64,000 nucleotides of DNA from contig CAJNDT010003068.1 of NCBI GenBank assembly GCA_905221615.1, positions 100,270-164,269 of the forward strand, written 5' to 3'. The translations under genes and the position numbers were made by a program. The notes under the pieces are model-generated. The model had not been told where the DNA came from and made no database searches. It saw only the letters and a program-made list of their open reading frames with translations. Source of the stretch: Symbiodinium sp. CCMP2592 (taxonomy: Eukaryota; Sar; Dinophyceae; Suessiales; Symbiodiniaceae). Numbering within the stretch: position 1 is the first letter of the stretch; each line of letters starts with the position of its first letter. Below, piece by piece: positions 1 through 9,968 of the stretch.

Positions 1-96
1 GTAACTGCCAGGGATAGACATCCTAAAGCCGCTGCCTTGGGATTCGGACAGCACCGGCAGCCAAGGCGTAGGCTGAAAACCTAGCGGCCTAAGGCA

Positions 97-209
97 TACC
101 TGGGTGGTTGTCAAAAGTAGGGTCCCTTTTTGGGTCCTTATTTATAATACGGCACCTAGTATTTAGGGTATCCAAAAAGGGACCATCATTTTGCTAACCA
201 CCCACCTAG
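97..209. mobile_element. Palindromic element (unassigned family)
   Basis: Inverted repeat: the left arm GGTGGTTGTCAAAAGTAGGG is mirrored near 185-207 by CATCATTTTGCTAACCACC, with AGGGTCCC/GGGACC inside. The loop is AT-rich. It resembles the other hairpin elements of the window, but no flanking exon pair was found here. Confidence 0.6.
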
Positions 210-528
210 AGCTCTAGAAGGACGAATCAGGGCTCGTGGTATGTTTAGGCGCTCTATCGGTTTACTGAGGGGTAGACAAGCTTGAGGTACTGTAGCTGTT
301 TAGTAGCAGGAAGTCAGTAAGTGCTACAGGTATCAGGGGTTTAGAATGGTTTAGATAGCAAGTTTGAGGTAACGAGGCTTTAGATGGCTGAAGAGGGAGT
401 TTCTGGGTGCCAGATTGCACATGTTAGTGCAGTCCTCATTGTGACGGGGCCTCAAGCGGCAACTGACACCTTAATACGAAGAAGCGCGTCATCAGCATAA
501 CTGCTCGCTACACCTTGATTCTGGGGAC

Positions 529-964
529 TCAGTTCGCATTCACACAGAAGTCCTCAGCGCCCTGAACCGCACCACGATACTGAATATGTATATGTTCGTT
601 ACGACTACTGACGCCAACCACGGCCGTTTTACTGACAATCTTTCAGCGGGAACACCAGCCATGGGTTTCTCATAAACCTGCTGCTGCTGCTGCTGCTGCT
701 GCTCATGATGACGATGTTGATGCTGGTGACATGTTGTTGCTGTTGTTGCAGATGATAAAAAAGGATGGTGATGCTGATGAGGACATGCCGGGTGCTGTCG
801 CCGCGCGAGTGTGTTGTTCGTGTTGCTTTTCTTGCTGCTGCTCCTGCTGCTGCTGTGGCTGCTAACGCTGCTGCCGCTGCTGTTGCTGATGTTGCCGCCG
901 CTGCGGTTGCTATTGCTGATGTTGCTGCCGCTGCTGCTGTCGTTGGTGGTGTCGCTGCTGCTGT

Positions 965-996
<32 letters not shown>

Positions 997-2038
997 CCGC
1001 CTCTGTTGGTGCTGTTGGTGGTGGTGGTGGTGGTGATGGAACGCAATAAGACAACTTCTAAAGAAGACGATCCCTGTAAACCTAATGTTGCGGATGCCGC
1101 TTTGCAGGAGACCGAAGCCACAAGTCCGGAATCCTTCGATTCCTAGAGTCTTGCTACCATGGAAGCAGGACTTCTTTGTAGGACCCTCATGTATATGCGT
1201 AGCATTGCGACTCGCGCTATAGCTTCCGTAGGTGAGTCTTTGTTGCTGTCCGGCCTCGCCACCGCCTCCGCCACCATTGAAAATCTTTTCCTTCAGCTCC
1301 AGGCGGTTTCGGGCGTTTGAAGGCACACCATGTATATCGCAGGTACAGAGTTTCGGGTTATGGGGCGTTGGCAGGCTTTGCCCATGAAGGCTTAGAGTCT
1401 TGCTGCACGAGAGGAGCTCGAGGAGGTATCTCGCCTCATAAACCTACTTGTCGGGTATCATGGGGAACTAAGGGCTAACCTTTTTGGTTATACAGGGAAG
1501 ATAGGGTTTATATACTACTCAAAAAGGTTAAAGGCTACTTACTCGTCTACTAGGTAAACCATCGACACAACGCTCCCGCGTTTGGACCGACAAGCACGTG
1601 CCAGGTTTGGGTTTGCCCGTCCTTCAAATATCAAATCCGCCCTCTGATTCTGGTGCAGACAGACGTGCACGGAAAATGCCCCCGTCCCGGTTCCAAGCTT
1701 GGCACTCATATCGCAGCTCCCATCGATACCCAACACAAGGGAGCCACGAGCCTGCAAACTAGCAGCTTGACTCCCCCGCCCCAGGCCCAAGACCCAGAAC
1801 TGGACTAGAATGAAGCTGAAGAGCCAACCGTTGTCACGACAAGACGTAAACCGTATGGCCCTATGTAAACCCCGAACACCTGAGGATACACTTCAGGAGA
1901 TCCTCCCCGACAAGATATGGCTGTTGGGGGTGGCAAAAAACTCCAAAACCTAAGCCCTAAACCGCCAGATGCTCAATGTGAAGCAAAGCTGCGTACTCGG
2001 CCTCAGCCATCTTCATGGCATCGCGAGCCGAAAGGTTC
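529..2038 (-). CDS. Multi-exon gene, Gly- and Ser/Gln-repeat protein of unknown function
   Basis: I do not recognise the protein. Five minus-strand exons keep frame: 2038-1963 (contains ARDAMKMAEAEYAALLHIEH), 1799-1551 (LVLGIDGSCDMSAKLGTG), 1443-1158 (VYEARYLLELLSCSK, then a GGGGGG stretch), 1057-633 (long Ser/Thr/Asn and Gln runs from CTG/CTT triplets) and 579-529 (YRGAVQGAEDFCVNAN, stop TGA). Junction phases are 0/0, 0/0, 1/1 and 0/0. Introns are about 163, 107, 100 and 53 nt. The 107-nt intron (1444-1550) is a family-D introner. The Ser/Gln tract is probably disordered and expands by triplet slippage. The 5' end is not resolved: another exon may lie upstream. Donor choice at 1158 is the phase-consistent one, not the only GT. 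Confidence 0.62.
1444..1555. mobile_element. Family D introner, copy 1 (intron of the 0.5-2 kb gene)
   Basis: On the plus strand it reads CTACTTGTCGGGTATCATGG ... AAAAAGGTTAAAGG ... CTACTAGG. On the minus strand it begins GTAGACGAG and ends ACAAGTAG. Removing 1444-1550 joins two coding exons in phase 0. Confidence 0.75.
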
Positions 2039-2298
2039 CTTTTAGTGTTTTTTGAAAGTAGGGACTTTCAGAATCCTCTTCAGAATAGGAGCTGGGGGAC
2101 ATGCCATAGCGTAATGATTAATTACAACAAAAACTACTAAATTATGCCCTAAACCCCAAAGGGCTAGAACTACTAAATGTTCCAACCCATACCATTCCAA
2201 AGTAGCACGGTCACCTACTGAACATCTCCTCCAATCGAGCATGAGACCCTTAATTTTCCGAAACTCTCAAACCGACTATAGTAGCCTGTTTAGAGTTT

Positions 2299-2387
2299 AC
2301 CTGTAGCCGAAAAGACCTACCCTTTCAAGGATCTAAAAATAGAAACCATAAGCCCTAAAAAGTAAGTCTTTCCGGCTACAGGTAGGG
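2299..2387. mobile_element. Family H palindrome, copy 1
   Basis: ACCTGTAGCCGAAAAGACCT and its mirror AGTCTTTCCGGCTACAGGT. The termini CTGTAG/CTACAG supply GT and AG on either strand. Confidence 0.7.
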
Positions 2388-2655
2388 CTGTAGCCCGAGC
2401 CAGGCGTTTGTTTCGTGGAGGGCAAGAGCTTCTAAGAGCTGGGACACAAGTGGGTGGATGATATAAATCCTGCATTACCTTAATGACCCCAAACTATGGG
2501 AATTATGGTAGATTCCTCATTATGGGTCATGCAGGATTTATATCATCAACCGAAGTAGCAGGGGGGGCTAAGGGTCTGGTGCTGTGGCGTTTCATCAACA
2601 TAGGTGCAGGAAGTAGGTCCGGGAACCGGCGATCGAAAAGCGCTTCATTCGTCAT
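2376..2655 (-). CDS. Small two-exon ORF (55 aa) split by a family-L element
   Basis: An ATG at 2655 opens MTNEALFDRRFPDLLPAPML and runs to 2551. A donor GTTGATGA then falls exactly at the edge of a family-L palindrome. After acceptor CCCAG the frame resumes in phase 0 at 2438 (LLEALALHETNAWLGLQPYL) and stops at TAG 2376, inside family-H copy 1. The N-terminus is basic and mixed. No family was recognised. The pair could instead be internal exons of a larger gene continuing leftwards. Composition and phase support coding; length is a weakness. Confidence 0.42.
2457..2549. mobile_element. Family L palindrome, copy 1
   Basis: GATGATATAAATCCTGCATTACC at the left is mirrored by ATGCAGGATTTATATCATC at the right. 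It forms most of the 112-nt intron 2439-2550. A second copy is at 24650-24741. Confidence 0.7.
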
Positions 2656-2699
2656 TTTACGGGTTACTGAACCCTAAAGTCTACATCCTAATGCCCGAA

Positions 2700-3034
2700 A
2701 CCGTAAATCCTTAACCCTGAGGCCTTAACTCGAAACCCTGAACGCTAAGCCCCATACTGCACCAAGCGCTTAGGCTGTCTTATGGGGCCTGGGGGACAAG
2801 GCTGGCAAACACCGCTACCCGAAGCCTCCGGAAGCGACACCCCAGAGCCTAAATAACTACCACAGCCCACCTTTTTGTGTGTTTAGGGTTTAGGGTTTAG
2901 GTGTAGGCTTTGTTTTTAAAGTGTAGGGTTCAGGGTTTAGGGGTTAAGGTCCGAATATGACCACCGATATGTGGAGCTTATCAGGACGCTACCAAAAAAA
3001 GTGGCGTTTGGAGCTCCGGGCCGACCCTAACCAA
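2700..3034. other. No gene seen except a possible exon end
   Basis: Mostly degenerate CCCTAAA-like sequence. On the plus strand 2983-3036 could encode GRYQKKWRLELRADPNQLP just before family-H copy 2, and 3129-3226 could encode VATMTQGLGLKPAHAP after it, in the same phase. Confidence 0.3.
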
Positions 3035-3132
3035 TTACCTTAAGCCGGAAAAACCTACCCTTTTAGGGTTCCTTAGTATGATTTCCTTATATAAGTCCTT
3101 AAAAAGGTAGGTTGTTCCGGCTTAAGGTAGCT
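3035..3132. mobile_element. Family H palindrome, copy 2
   Basis: ATTACCTTAAGCCGGAAAAA with mirror TTCCGGCTTAAGGTAG. Unlike copy 1 it has no GT at the left boundary. Confidence 0.7.
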
Positions 3133-3234
3133 ACTATGACTCAAGGTTTGGGGCTCAAGCCAGCTCATGCACCCCACGGTTTTGTCGGGTCCCGCTTGAT
3201 TCTACCCGATGCTGACTGTTCAAAAAGTTCCGCA

Positions 3235-3350
3235 AATAAAGACCCTAAACCCCTAAACCCTAAATGACCCTAAACCCCTAAATAACCCTAAATCACCCAA
3301 TTTTCCCTAAACCATCCTAAGCCCCTAAACCCCTAAAATACCCTTAAACC
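3235..3350. repeat. Degenerate telomere-like array
   Basis: CCCTAAA, CCCCTAAA and CCCTAAAT variants repeated about 12 times; interstitial, not a chromosome end. Confidence 0.85.
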
Positions 3351-3489
3351 GTACCAGAAGCGAAGCAGCTTAAGGTGATCTCCACAACTCCACAGCCGAT
3401 ACCCGCAACCCACATAAAGTAGTGGCCTCAACAATTAGAGAAGGGTTTGGGCTCCTTTGTGATATAGTCACTGACGCTAACCATTATAA

Positions 3490-4103
3490 TTATTTATTTA
3501 GGCTTCTATGTAGCAACTTTAATGAGCTTTGGGGCTTCTTTATGGTATGGCTATCATAAGGAACCCTAAGAATAGTATTGGTAAGTATGTCGGCTTCTGT
3601 ATGACCCGGGAGACCGCAGGCTTTGAGCCCCCCGATTAACAGCTCTCGACTCAGACACGAGGAATCAGTGCAGGCTAGCTGCGCATCACCCTTTCTCAGC
3701 TCTCGCATCTTAGTGGCAAGCCACCTGAAACTGCCAAGTATTGGGCGTGCATAGGCTTTGGGGGAGTTCGGATTCGAGGTTTCAGCTGCCTGCCTGACTT
3801 GGGATTTACACATTATCTAGAACCTAGGAGTTTGAGCTTCTACGCATTGCGGGCCCATGGGGCTGTGATGCCCCTCAATAAGAGTCTGTTCCGGAGAGCA
3901 CGGCATGGACACTTCATGCGGAACGTGTACTTCAAGGATTCTGCAGCCTCAACTTGGATGTTCATAGGTAGTTATAGGTAGGGTTACAAGTAGGGGAACA
4001 ATACTTATAACCCATATTAGGGGACTTATTTTCCCACTTATAACTACCCATGAACCCCCAAGAAGGCTTGAAAGCATCTTGACACAGGGAACGAAGGGTT
4101 CGG
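3490..4103 (-). CDS. Four-exon gene of unknown function interrupted by introners A8 and K
   Basis: Exons 4103-4056 (EPFVPCVKMLSSLLG), 3952-3844 (VEAAESLKYTFRMKCPCRAL), 3793-3592 (SFRWLATKMRELRKGDAQLA ... GLKACGLPGHTEA) and 3516-3490 (LLHRSLNK, stop). Phases 1/1, 2/2 and 0/0 are consistent. Intron 3953-4055 (103 nt) is exactly family-A copy 8, GTTCATGG...CATCCAAG. Intron 3794-3843 is 50 nt. The last, 3517-3591, is a K-like element with a GA donor; it also reads through in frame, so splicing there is uncertain. The exon with ATG-AAG... (MLSSLLG) may contain the start. A further upstream exon with ATG near 4365 is possible but its phase does not match. The Leu/Cys-rich GLKACGLPG segment is weakly SAP-like only. 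Confidence 0.6.
3952..4062. mobile_element. Family A introner, copy 8 (intron of the 3.5-4.1 kb gene)
   Basis: Arms GGTTCATGGGTAGTTATAAG and complement, with one arm mutated (CATCCAAG). Excision 3953-4055 by GT-AG keeps the frame. Confidence 0.8.
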
Positions 4104-4390
4104 CTTAGCCTTGTTGATAGGTTTCAGGCTTCGAGAATTTAAAAAGGTGTATTCGGGTTCAGGGTTTCTTTAGGGTTTGGGCTTAGGGAGGACATGTTAA
4201 GAGAGCTTAAGTATTAGGGTAGGGTTTAATGTTTGGAGTGGATGACCAGAACACTTCATGCTTGCAGTTCGACTTACCAGCCTAGCACCGCAGCCCTTCC
4301 CTGACACACAGATGCTGTGCAGACATGATGTTCACTGGCGAGGAAGGGTGACGTCTTTGCCATGCAGGTTCCTTACCCATAGGCTGCATA

Positions 4391-4474
4391 GTAGTTCCTT
4401 TTTGGGATTGCCTCATAGGGTTCTAAATAATACGAACCCGTAAAAGGAAATCTTATGGAGCCTCTGGGTATAGG
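4391..4474. mobile_element. Degenerate family B element
   Basis: TAGTTCCTTTTTGGGATTGC at the left and AAAAGGAAATCTTATGGAGC at the right match family-B arms with substitutions. Confidence 0.4.
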
Positions 4475-4602
4475 CCACCTTCACGCACTGCAGCCTTTCA
4501 ATCAAACGCAGGTGTATAAATCCTGTCATTTCTATTCTCGCCCAAACGTTTTGCGGGTTTCGGGGCGGCGAAATGAGCTTCGGCGATTGAGTGTTGAGAG
4601 AT

Positions 4603-4649
<47 letters not shown>
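4603..4649. repeat. (GA)n microsatellite
   Basis: About 23 uninterrupted GA dinucleotides. Confidence 0.97.
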
Positions 4650-4745
4650 CAGCATCTCGTTAACATATACAAGATCCGAGGGGCGCATTCTTCGCGTTGT
4701 CTTCTTCCTGCAGGCAGGTAGGCAAACAGCAAGCAAGGGAGCTTA

Positions 4746-4905
4746 ATGTGCATGTTGGAGCGACAGGTTCGCATGCAATTTTTTCAATTGAATGAGAAGT
4801 GTTCCCCTAAAGCGGCATCCGTCCCAAAGACGCGAGCGCGGTCTGCACAGGAACTCGCCGCAAAGGGGAAGGGGAACTTCAATCCGAGTCGACGGCGCAG
4901 CTCAG
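4746..4905 (+). CDS. Possible first exon of a basic protein
   Basis: An ATG at 4746 opens a frame that ends at a strong donor CTCAG|GTAAGC at 4905. It encodes SPKAASVPKTRARSAQELAA and a basic NPSRRRSS tail. Nothing recognisable; no second exon was assigned. It would converge with the Lys-rich gene to its right. Confidence 0.33.
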
Positions 4906-5169
4906 GTAAGCAAGGTGCTGCAGTGGGTGCAGGGTTCAGGACTTGTTTTAAACAGGGCTTTGTTTAAGTTTCGTGACTCTACGCCTAGCCTGCCTTTCAG
5001 CGCGCACACACACACACACACGGGTTTAGGGTTAGTAGGGATTTTAGCTCAAGTGGCGCCAAGGCGGGATCATAGACAACTTTCAGCACAATCTTGTACA
5101 CATGAAGTTACCCAAAACTACAACAAGTAGTTGCTGAAGCTACCGTTTCAGGCTTGCCCTGCACCTTAC

Positions 5170-6079
5170 GGCGGCTGTCCTGCTTCCTCTTCCGCTCCTT
5201 TTTGGCCTTCTTGTTGTCCGAGCTCGAGGAATCAGAAGACGATTTCTTCTTTTTCTTTTTGTCTTTCTTACTCTTCCTGTCTGGGCTTGCCACGGTTCCC
5301 CTGTCGCTCGCTCGCTTCTGTTCGACACGCCTAAGAAAGGGGTCGGAATAGTTGGTAACAGGATTCCCGTTCTGCCCCGACTACGAGAGGAAAGAAGCAT
5401 AGTATACCCGATTCATCCTTATGGGATTCGTTCTTGCATACCCAGCCAGCCGAAACGGCTCAATCCGTGCTGCCTGCCTGCTTATGCGGCTGCCGCTGAT
5501 GAAGATGATAACGATGCTGTGATGATGGGAAGTGTTGAAAGGCGCAGGCGGGGAATTCAGGCGGGCTCAGGGCAGCTCGGAAAGCACTTTCAGTGAGGAG
5601 TCGCGTTGGCTTTCTGTCAGACCGTCATCATGAAACCGAAATTACCTATAGTCTCCATTGTAGTTCCTTCTGGGGGTAAGCTCCTTATTTTGTTCAATCA
5701 AAGAAAGGAACTACCATGGAGACTACAGATAGCTTGCGGAGCTTGCAGCCGGGTAGCTTTTTATCTTTTTTCTTCTTGTCACCTTTCTTCTTCTTATCCT
5801 TGTCTTTCTTCTTGGCCTGCAGGAGCAGCGGGCAGCAACCTAGAAGGTAATACAGCCCCCAACGATGCAACGCGGGGTGGAGCCTTCTTCTTGTCTTTCC
5901 TGGGCAGACTTTCAGCTTGAGCACTAATGACTAAGATCTCGGTTTTCCGAAACAGTCTCTCGGGATTCCGCGACTTGGGGTTTAGAATCCCGTGTCGGTT
6001 TGGATGAAGGACTCCGAGTTTGGGGACATTCGAGTCCGGTGGATGTGCATTTGTGCGTGTTTGCGTGCATGCATGCCCG

Positions 6080-6117
<38 letters not shown>

Positions 6118-7022
6118 TGTCTGTGTGTGTGTGTTTGTAAGTTGTGGCCCGGGTCCTAAATACATATCTTGTCTGGTAAGGTTAACAATGGAGAACTTGA
6201 AGCTTGAAATGAAGGATTCTGCCCTTACCTTGAAAGTTCCTGAGCCTACACGACTGCGGCCATGAACCCCCCAAGCTCATGAGTTCCCTGGCCTCTATAT
6301 AATCTGGCCTTTCAACTATGCTCAGATCATATAGGCCACCACAACGTTGCAGGCTGCGTTAAGTATGCAAAGGTCCGAAAGCCCTTGAGGTTCAACAGTC
6401 TTACAGCAATAACTTGTCCACTATTTTTCTAAAGGCTGAATAGCGTAACTCTCATACTCTGCGAGGGGATCTACCCAAGCCCGAAATGGATATATGTTAC
6501 CTAAAACCCTGAATCTCTGAAACCCTAACCGTAACTGCTACACCCGTCAACAACGAGCCCATAAACCTGTCAACCCTAAACAGGTCCTAAACACCGAAGC
6601 CCCTCAGTCAAAAACAACCCACATTATACACGGGAAACCTTTGTAGTAACCCTGAAAGTAAACCACGTAGTACCACATAGTACTAACCCATATGGTACCC
6701 GATTATAGTAGCCCCTAAGCTTACCCTTGACTTACTAAACTGCCCACCATATAGTAGCCCGGAAAAAACTAGGCCTCTAACTCTTATAGTAGCTCTAACA
6801 AATATAGCCTTCACGTTATTTGACCGCCCACTTCATGTTTGAGGAAAGGAACTTCCTCTTGCATGGTACCGAAACTTAAACCCGAAACCCTTAAGCTTAC
6901 ACCCTAAACCCTTAAGCTTACCCTTGGCTTACTAAACAGCCCACTTCATCTTTGAGGCAGAGCGGCTTCTTCTTCTCCTCCTCGCTCTCCGAGGAGTCCG
7001 AGCTGTCACTTGAGCTCGACAT
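5170..7022 (-). CDS. Lys-rich, acidic-start multi-exon protein with a 28-nt microexon
   Basis: Start ATG 7022. Exon 1, 7022-6922, encodes MSSSSDSSDSSESEEEKKK and ends at AGG|GTAAGC. Exon 2 is a 28-nt microexon, 5899-5872 (KDKKKAPPR). Exon 3, 5816-5727, is almost pure KKKDKDKKKKGDKKKK. Exon 4, 5371-5170, encodes NPVTNYSDPFLRRVEQKRAS then a Lys/Ser run (KSKKDKKKKKK, SSSDSSSSD) and ends at C|GTAAGG. Phases are 2/2, 0/0 and 0/0, and exon 4 ends in phase 1. The intron between exons 3 and 4 contains family-B copy 1, which starts right at the exon-3 edge. The Ser/Asp head and Lys tail suggest a nucleolar or chromatin/RNA-associated disordered protein, but that is inference. The 3' end is not found. 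Confidence 0.6.
5643..5731. mobile_element. Family B palindrome, copy 1
   Basis: CCTATAGTCTCCATTGTAGTTCC with mirror GGAACTACCATGGAGACTAC. It abuts the Lys-rich exon 3 on the minus strand. Confidence 0.75.
6082..6113. repeat. (GT)n microsatellite
   Basis: Long TG run inside the large intron of the Lys-rich gene. Confidence 0.95.
6714..6960. repeat. Local imperfect duplication
   Basis: TAAGCTTACCCTTGACTTAC followed by AAACTGCCCACC at 6717-6748 recurs at 6911-6950 as AAGCTTACCCTTGGCTTACT then AAACAGCCCACTTCATCTTTGAGG. CCCACTTCATGTTTGAGG also appears at 6827-6844. Confidence 0.7.
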
Positions 7023-7092
7023 GGTCAGGGCTGAGCCCGGAACCGGCCCTGTATATGTATCTGTGTATAAGAATTTGGAGATGTAGACATAT

Positions 7093-7143
7093 ACGTATAT
7101 ATATATATATATATGTATACATATATATATGTATATATGTATA
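7093..7143. repeat. (TA)n-rich microsatellite
   Basis: TATATA/GTATACATA tract. Confidence 0.9.
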
Positions 7144-7178
7144 TGTATGTGTGTGTACATGCTTGTGTTACTTGCTAG

Positions 7179-7285
7179 GGGAAGCTCGAGCAGACCTTGC
7201 AACGTGTGCGACGGGAATTCAGTGTTCTGCTTCACAGGCCCTGATGCCGTTTGCCGCCATCATGTTTTGGGGTTGTGCATCCAAG
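7179..7285 (+). CDS. Possible Cys-rich exon
   Basis: Between acceptor TTGCTAG and donor CCAAG|GTGTGG lies a 107-nt open segment encoding SSSRPCNVCDGNSVFCFTGP and a following VCRHH. The spacing C-x2-C ... C ... C-x-H-H could bind zinc. No flanking exon was assigned. Confidence 0.35.
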
Positions 7286-7536
7286 GTGTGGGGTGGGAAT
7301 TCAGACGCTCATGGTTGAGTCGGGACATGAGCTGCCTATGCTGGACAAAACCCTAAACCCCACACTGTTGGCGATTGGTGGCTCCCTGCTTCAGTGCTCC
7401 ATGAACGCCTTGTATACTTGAGCCATAAGCTGTTCATGAAACGGTTTAAGTTTAGGGTTTCGGGTTAGGGTGTAGCTGTCCGCATAAACGGGTGTTTTGT
7501 AGAACTGCGGTTGCACCTTTCTGCGCAGGATGTAAC

Positions 7537-7668
7537 AGTGTAATCTAGGAACCTGATTAAGAAACCCTGGGACTATAACCCCAAAATAGTAGGGTTCACA
7601 TAAGGAACCCTAAAACCCTAAACCTTAAGCAACCCTAAGAAAGACCCAAGGTTTCCTAATCAGGTTCC
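7537..7668. mobile_element. Palindromic element (family O)
   Basis: AGGAACCTGATTAAGAAACC is mirrored by GGTTTCCTAATCAGGTTCCT 100 bp later; telomere-like sequence lies in the loop. Confidence 0.65.
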
Positions 7669-8195
7669 TACTTTAGCAACAACTTGCCCAACAAGGCCTC
7701 GTAAGGAACCCGAACCCTAAACCCTAAACCCCACAGCCTTGAAGCCTTTAAGAGCCTAAACCCTAAACACAGAACCCTAGATGGGACTGCGACGAGCCAT
7801 GTTGCAAGACCGGGCACGGCTGAACCTGGCATTCCTATGACAACTGAATTTGTCCGAACCCTTTCATGCCCTCTAACTTACTGGCTTTACCTAAGGAAGG
7901 AGAGACTGGGCTACAAATCTCAATCCTAAGCCCACAACTGCAACCCCGAAACCCTGACCGGACCGGTCGATGCCTCAAGCCTGAACTTGCGACCGTGGGC
8001 CCTCAACCGGAGCCCGAGTAAACGAACCCTTTCCAAGCCTCTCTGGAAACCCCTGCAACCCTGAAATTCAAGACCCTCAACCCTAAACCCTGAACCCTAA
8101 AATCCTAAAGCCCCATGAACCCTTAATATTATGTAGGGTTTAGCCCCGAAACCCTAAACCCCTAAACCCTGCATCCTTAAAGAACCCTTAGACAG

Positions 8196-8300
8196 CCGGC
8201 CCTCTCCTGCGTGGTGAGCGCCATGGCCTCTGCGCGCCTTCGGGTTGCGTCTGCGGCGGCAGAGAGAAGACCGGGGGCCCTGAAGCCAGTTTATGGTCTA
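8196..8300. other. GC-rich coding-like island, strand unresolved
   Basis: Plus strand: MASARLRVASAAAERRPGAL from an ATG at 8223. Minus strand: ATRRRAEAMALTTQERAG after acceptor CCGCAG. Both are open, so no CDS is called. Confidence 0.3.
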
Positions 8301-8622
8301 GGATATAGGGTGCTGCATGTTTTCCTATCATAGTAGGGTTTCGGGTTTCAAGTTGTATAGGGGTTCGTATAGGGTTTAGGATTCTACAGAAATGCGGTTA
8401 CAAGGGTTCGGTTCCAATAAGGCTTAGGTTGTTTAGAAGATTCTGATAGAGGAGTTCGGAGTTGTGATTCTTTAGAGGGTTTAGAAGGGTTCATGTCGGC
8501 CTGCAAGGTTTCAGGTTTGTTGGGGTTTTCAGGGTCTCAGCGGTTCATGGGCTACAGGGTCTGACGTCTGAATTCTTTAGGCTCTGGGGTTTGGGTGCCT
8601 ACTTAGTGGTGAAGGTTGATTG

Positions 8623-8736
8623 CTACCTATAGTCTCCATTGTAGTTCCTGTTTTGGTTAACCAGTTTTATGGTTAGGACCCTATAATAGAGGTTTTGGTT
8701 AACCAAAAAAGGAACTACAATGGAGACTATAGGTAG
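8623..8736. mobile_element. Family B palindrome, copy 2
   Basis: CTACCTATAGTCTCCATTGT and mirror ACAATGGAGACTATAGGTAG with perfect outer arms of about 26 bp. Confidence 0.85.
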
Positions 8737-9791
8737 GTGCCCTGCGGCAGGCATTCCTCCTACTTGTCGGGTATCACGGGGAACTAAAGGTTAACCGTTT
8801 TGGCTATATAGGGATTATATAGGGACCAGAGTTCCCAAAAAGGTTAAAGGGTACCTACTCTACTACTTGGTCCTTGGGTGCTTGACAGTTGAATGTTGGC
8901 TCGTCCCATTTCCTAGACAAAGCCGACGTCGCGGGACGACTGACACTATGCATAAGACGGCTGACAAACTTGGAAAGGCGTCCCAGCTAAACGACAAACA
9001 CGGACGAGAAAGCCGATACCCATTAGCATTTCTTCAGCTCATTGCCCAAAGACCAGCGGAATCCCTTCTGTAAGTTGGGAACGTTCGATTTTTCTGAAGT
9101 TCTAGTTAATCCCTTCCCCCTAATATTAAAGCCCCCCCCTCCCTAATATAAAAATTGGATTTCGGATGTTTAGTTTTTATATTAGGGGGTGTTTCGGTGC
9201 ATCCACGTCCCGGACTCCCAGCTGCTAGCTATCCTAAGCCTGGAGCCCTGAGGCCCTACTAAAGCCCTAAGCCCTAAACCTCGAGCCCCAAACCCTAAAG
9301 CCCTAAGCCCTAAACTTTAAGCCCCAAAGCCCTAAAGCTTTAGCCCTGAGCCCTAAACCCTTCAACCCTAAAGCTCTGCTGTCTTTAGTACTACTGTAAT
9401 CTTCGTTCAATTAAAACACATACAGATCTAGCCCCCCCCCCCCCCTAATATTGTCCCTTTTAAATTGAACGTGGGACCCGAAACCGCAAAATTCCCTGGG
9501 CCGGGAGTTTTTATATTAGGGCGGGGGGTTAACTAGGGGGAAGCGATTAGTAGGGATCCCCCCTAAACCCGAAACTCATGGAGCCCTCCAAAATGCATGC
9601 GGACTAACAAAAGGCCTCAGCCTCAGCTTCGCAGCAGCTTGCCTCGAAACAGGGGAGTTTGGTTCACTCGTAATAGTTCGTCTTCGTGGCTTAAGGGTTA
9701 CAAGAGCCAACATAGCTCAGTTTTCGAAATTTACGGTGCTGAGCGCATGGTTCGGTGGTTCATAGTTGGCTTTCAGGATTCTGGGCCTTAG
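8737..9791 (+). CDS. Three-exon gene end, unknown function, introner D2 as intron
   Basis: Exons 8737-8770 (VPCGRHSSYLS), 8889-9069 (TMHKTADKLGKASQLNDKHG ... FLQLIAQRPAESL) and 9653-9791 (VWFTRNSSSSWLKGYKSQHS ... YGAERMVRWFIVGF, stop TAG). Phases 1/1 and 2/2 agree. The second donor, CCCTTCT|GTAAGT, is near consensus; the third acceptor is GAAACAG. The first intron, 8771-8888, is the family-D copy between GG|GTATCACGG and CTTGACAG; the second is 583 nt and holds two AT/C-rich palindromes. The 34-nt exon 8737-8770 sits directly between introners B2 and D2. The upstream start is not found. The protein is basic with no recognised family. Confidence 0.6.
8759..8872. mobile_element. Family D introner, copy 2
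   Basis: CTACTTGTCGGGTATCACGG to CTACTCTACTACTTGG, in the same orientation as copy 1. Confidence 0.8.
9113..9192. mobile_element. Family P short palindrome, copy 1
   Basis: CCCCCTAATATTAAA...TATATTAGGGGGTG arms. Confidence 0.5.
9229..9375. repeat. Degenerate telomere-like array
   Basis: Repeated CCCTAAGCCCTAAACC and CCCTAAAG variants. Confidence 0.8.
9431..9550. mobile_element. Family P short palindrome, copy 2
   Basis: A poly-C/CTAATATTG left arm and TATTAGGGCGGGGGG right arm; lies in the 583-nt intron of the preceding gene. Confidence 0.5.
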
Positions 9792-9968
9792 CGCTTAAGC
9801 ACGAATTGCGGTCGAGGGGTTGTTGATTTAAGACTCATGTCCATGGCAACCTACCCAAGTCGCTGTGTGAGACTGTTTGCGTGTGTGTGTGTGTGTGCGC
9901 GCTGTATAATGCAGTGTAATTAAGCGCAACATGCAATGCTTTTGTTTGGGTCAAGACAAGACTGACAC

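Noticed and set aside
765..1146. Plus-strand poly-Leu/Ala ORFs opposite the Ser/Gln exon
   Set aside because: Shadow frames of the CTG repeat; the minus-strand reading joins neighbouring exons in phase.
3592..3793. SAP-domain call for KACGLPG
   Set aside because: Only a short Leu/Gly pattern; key helix-extension-helix residues are not evident.
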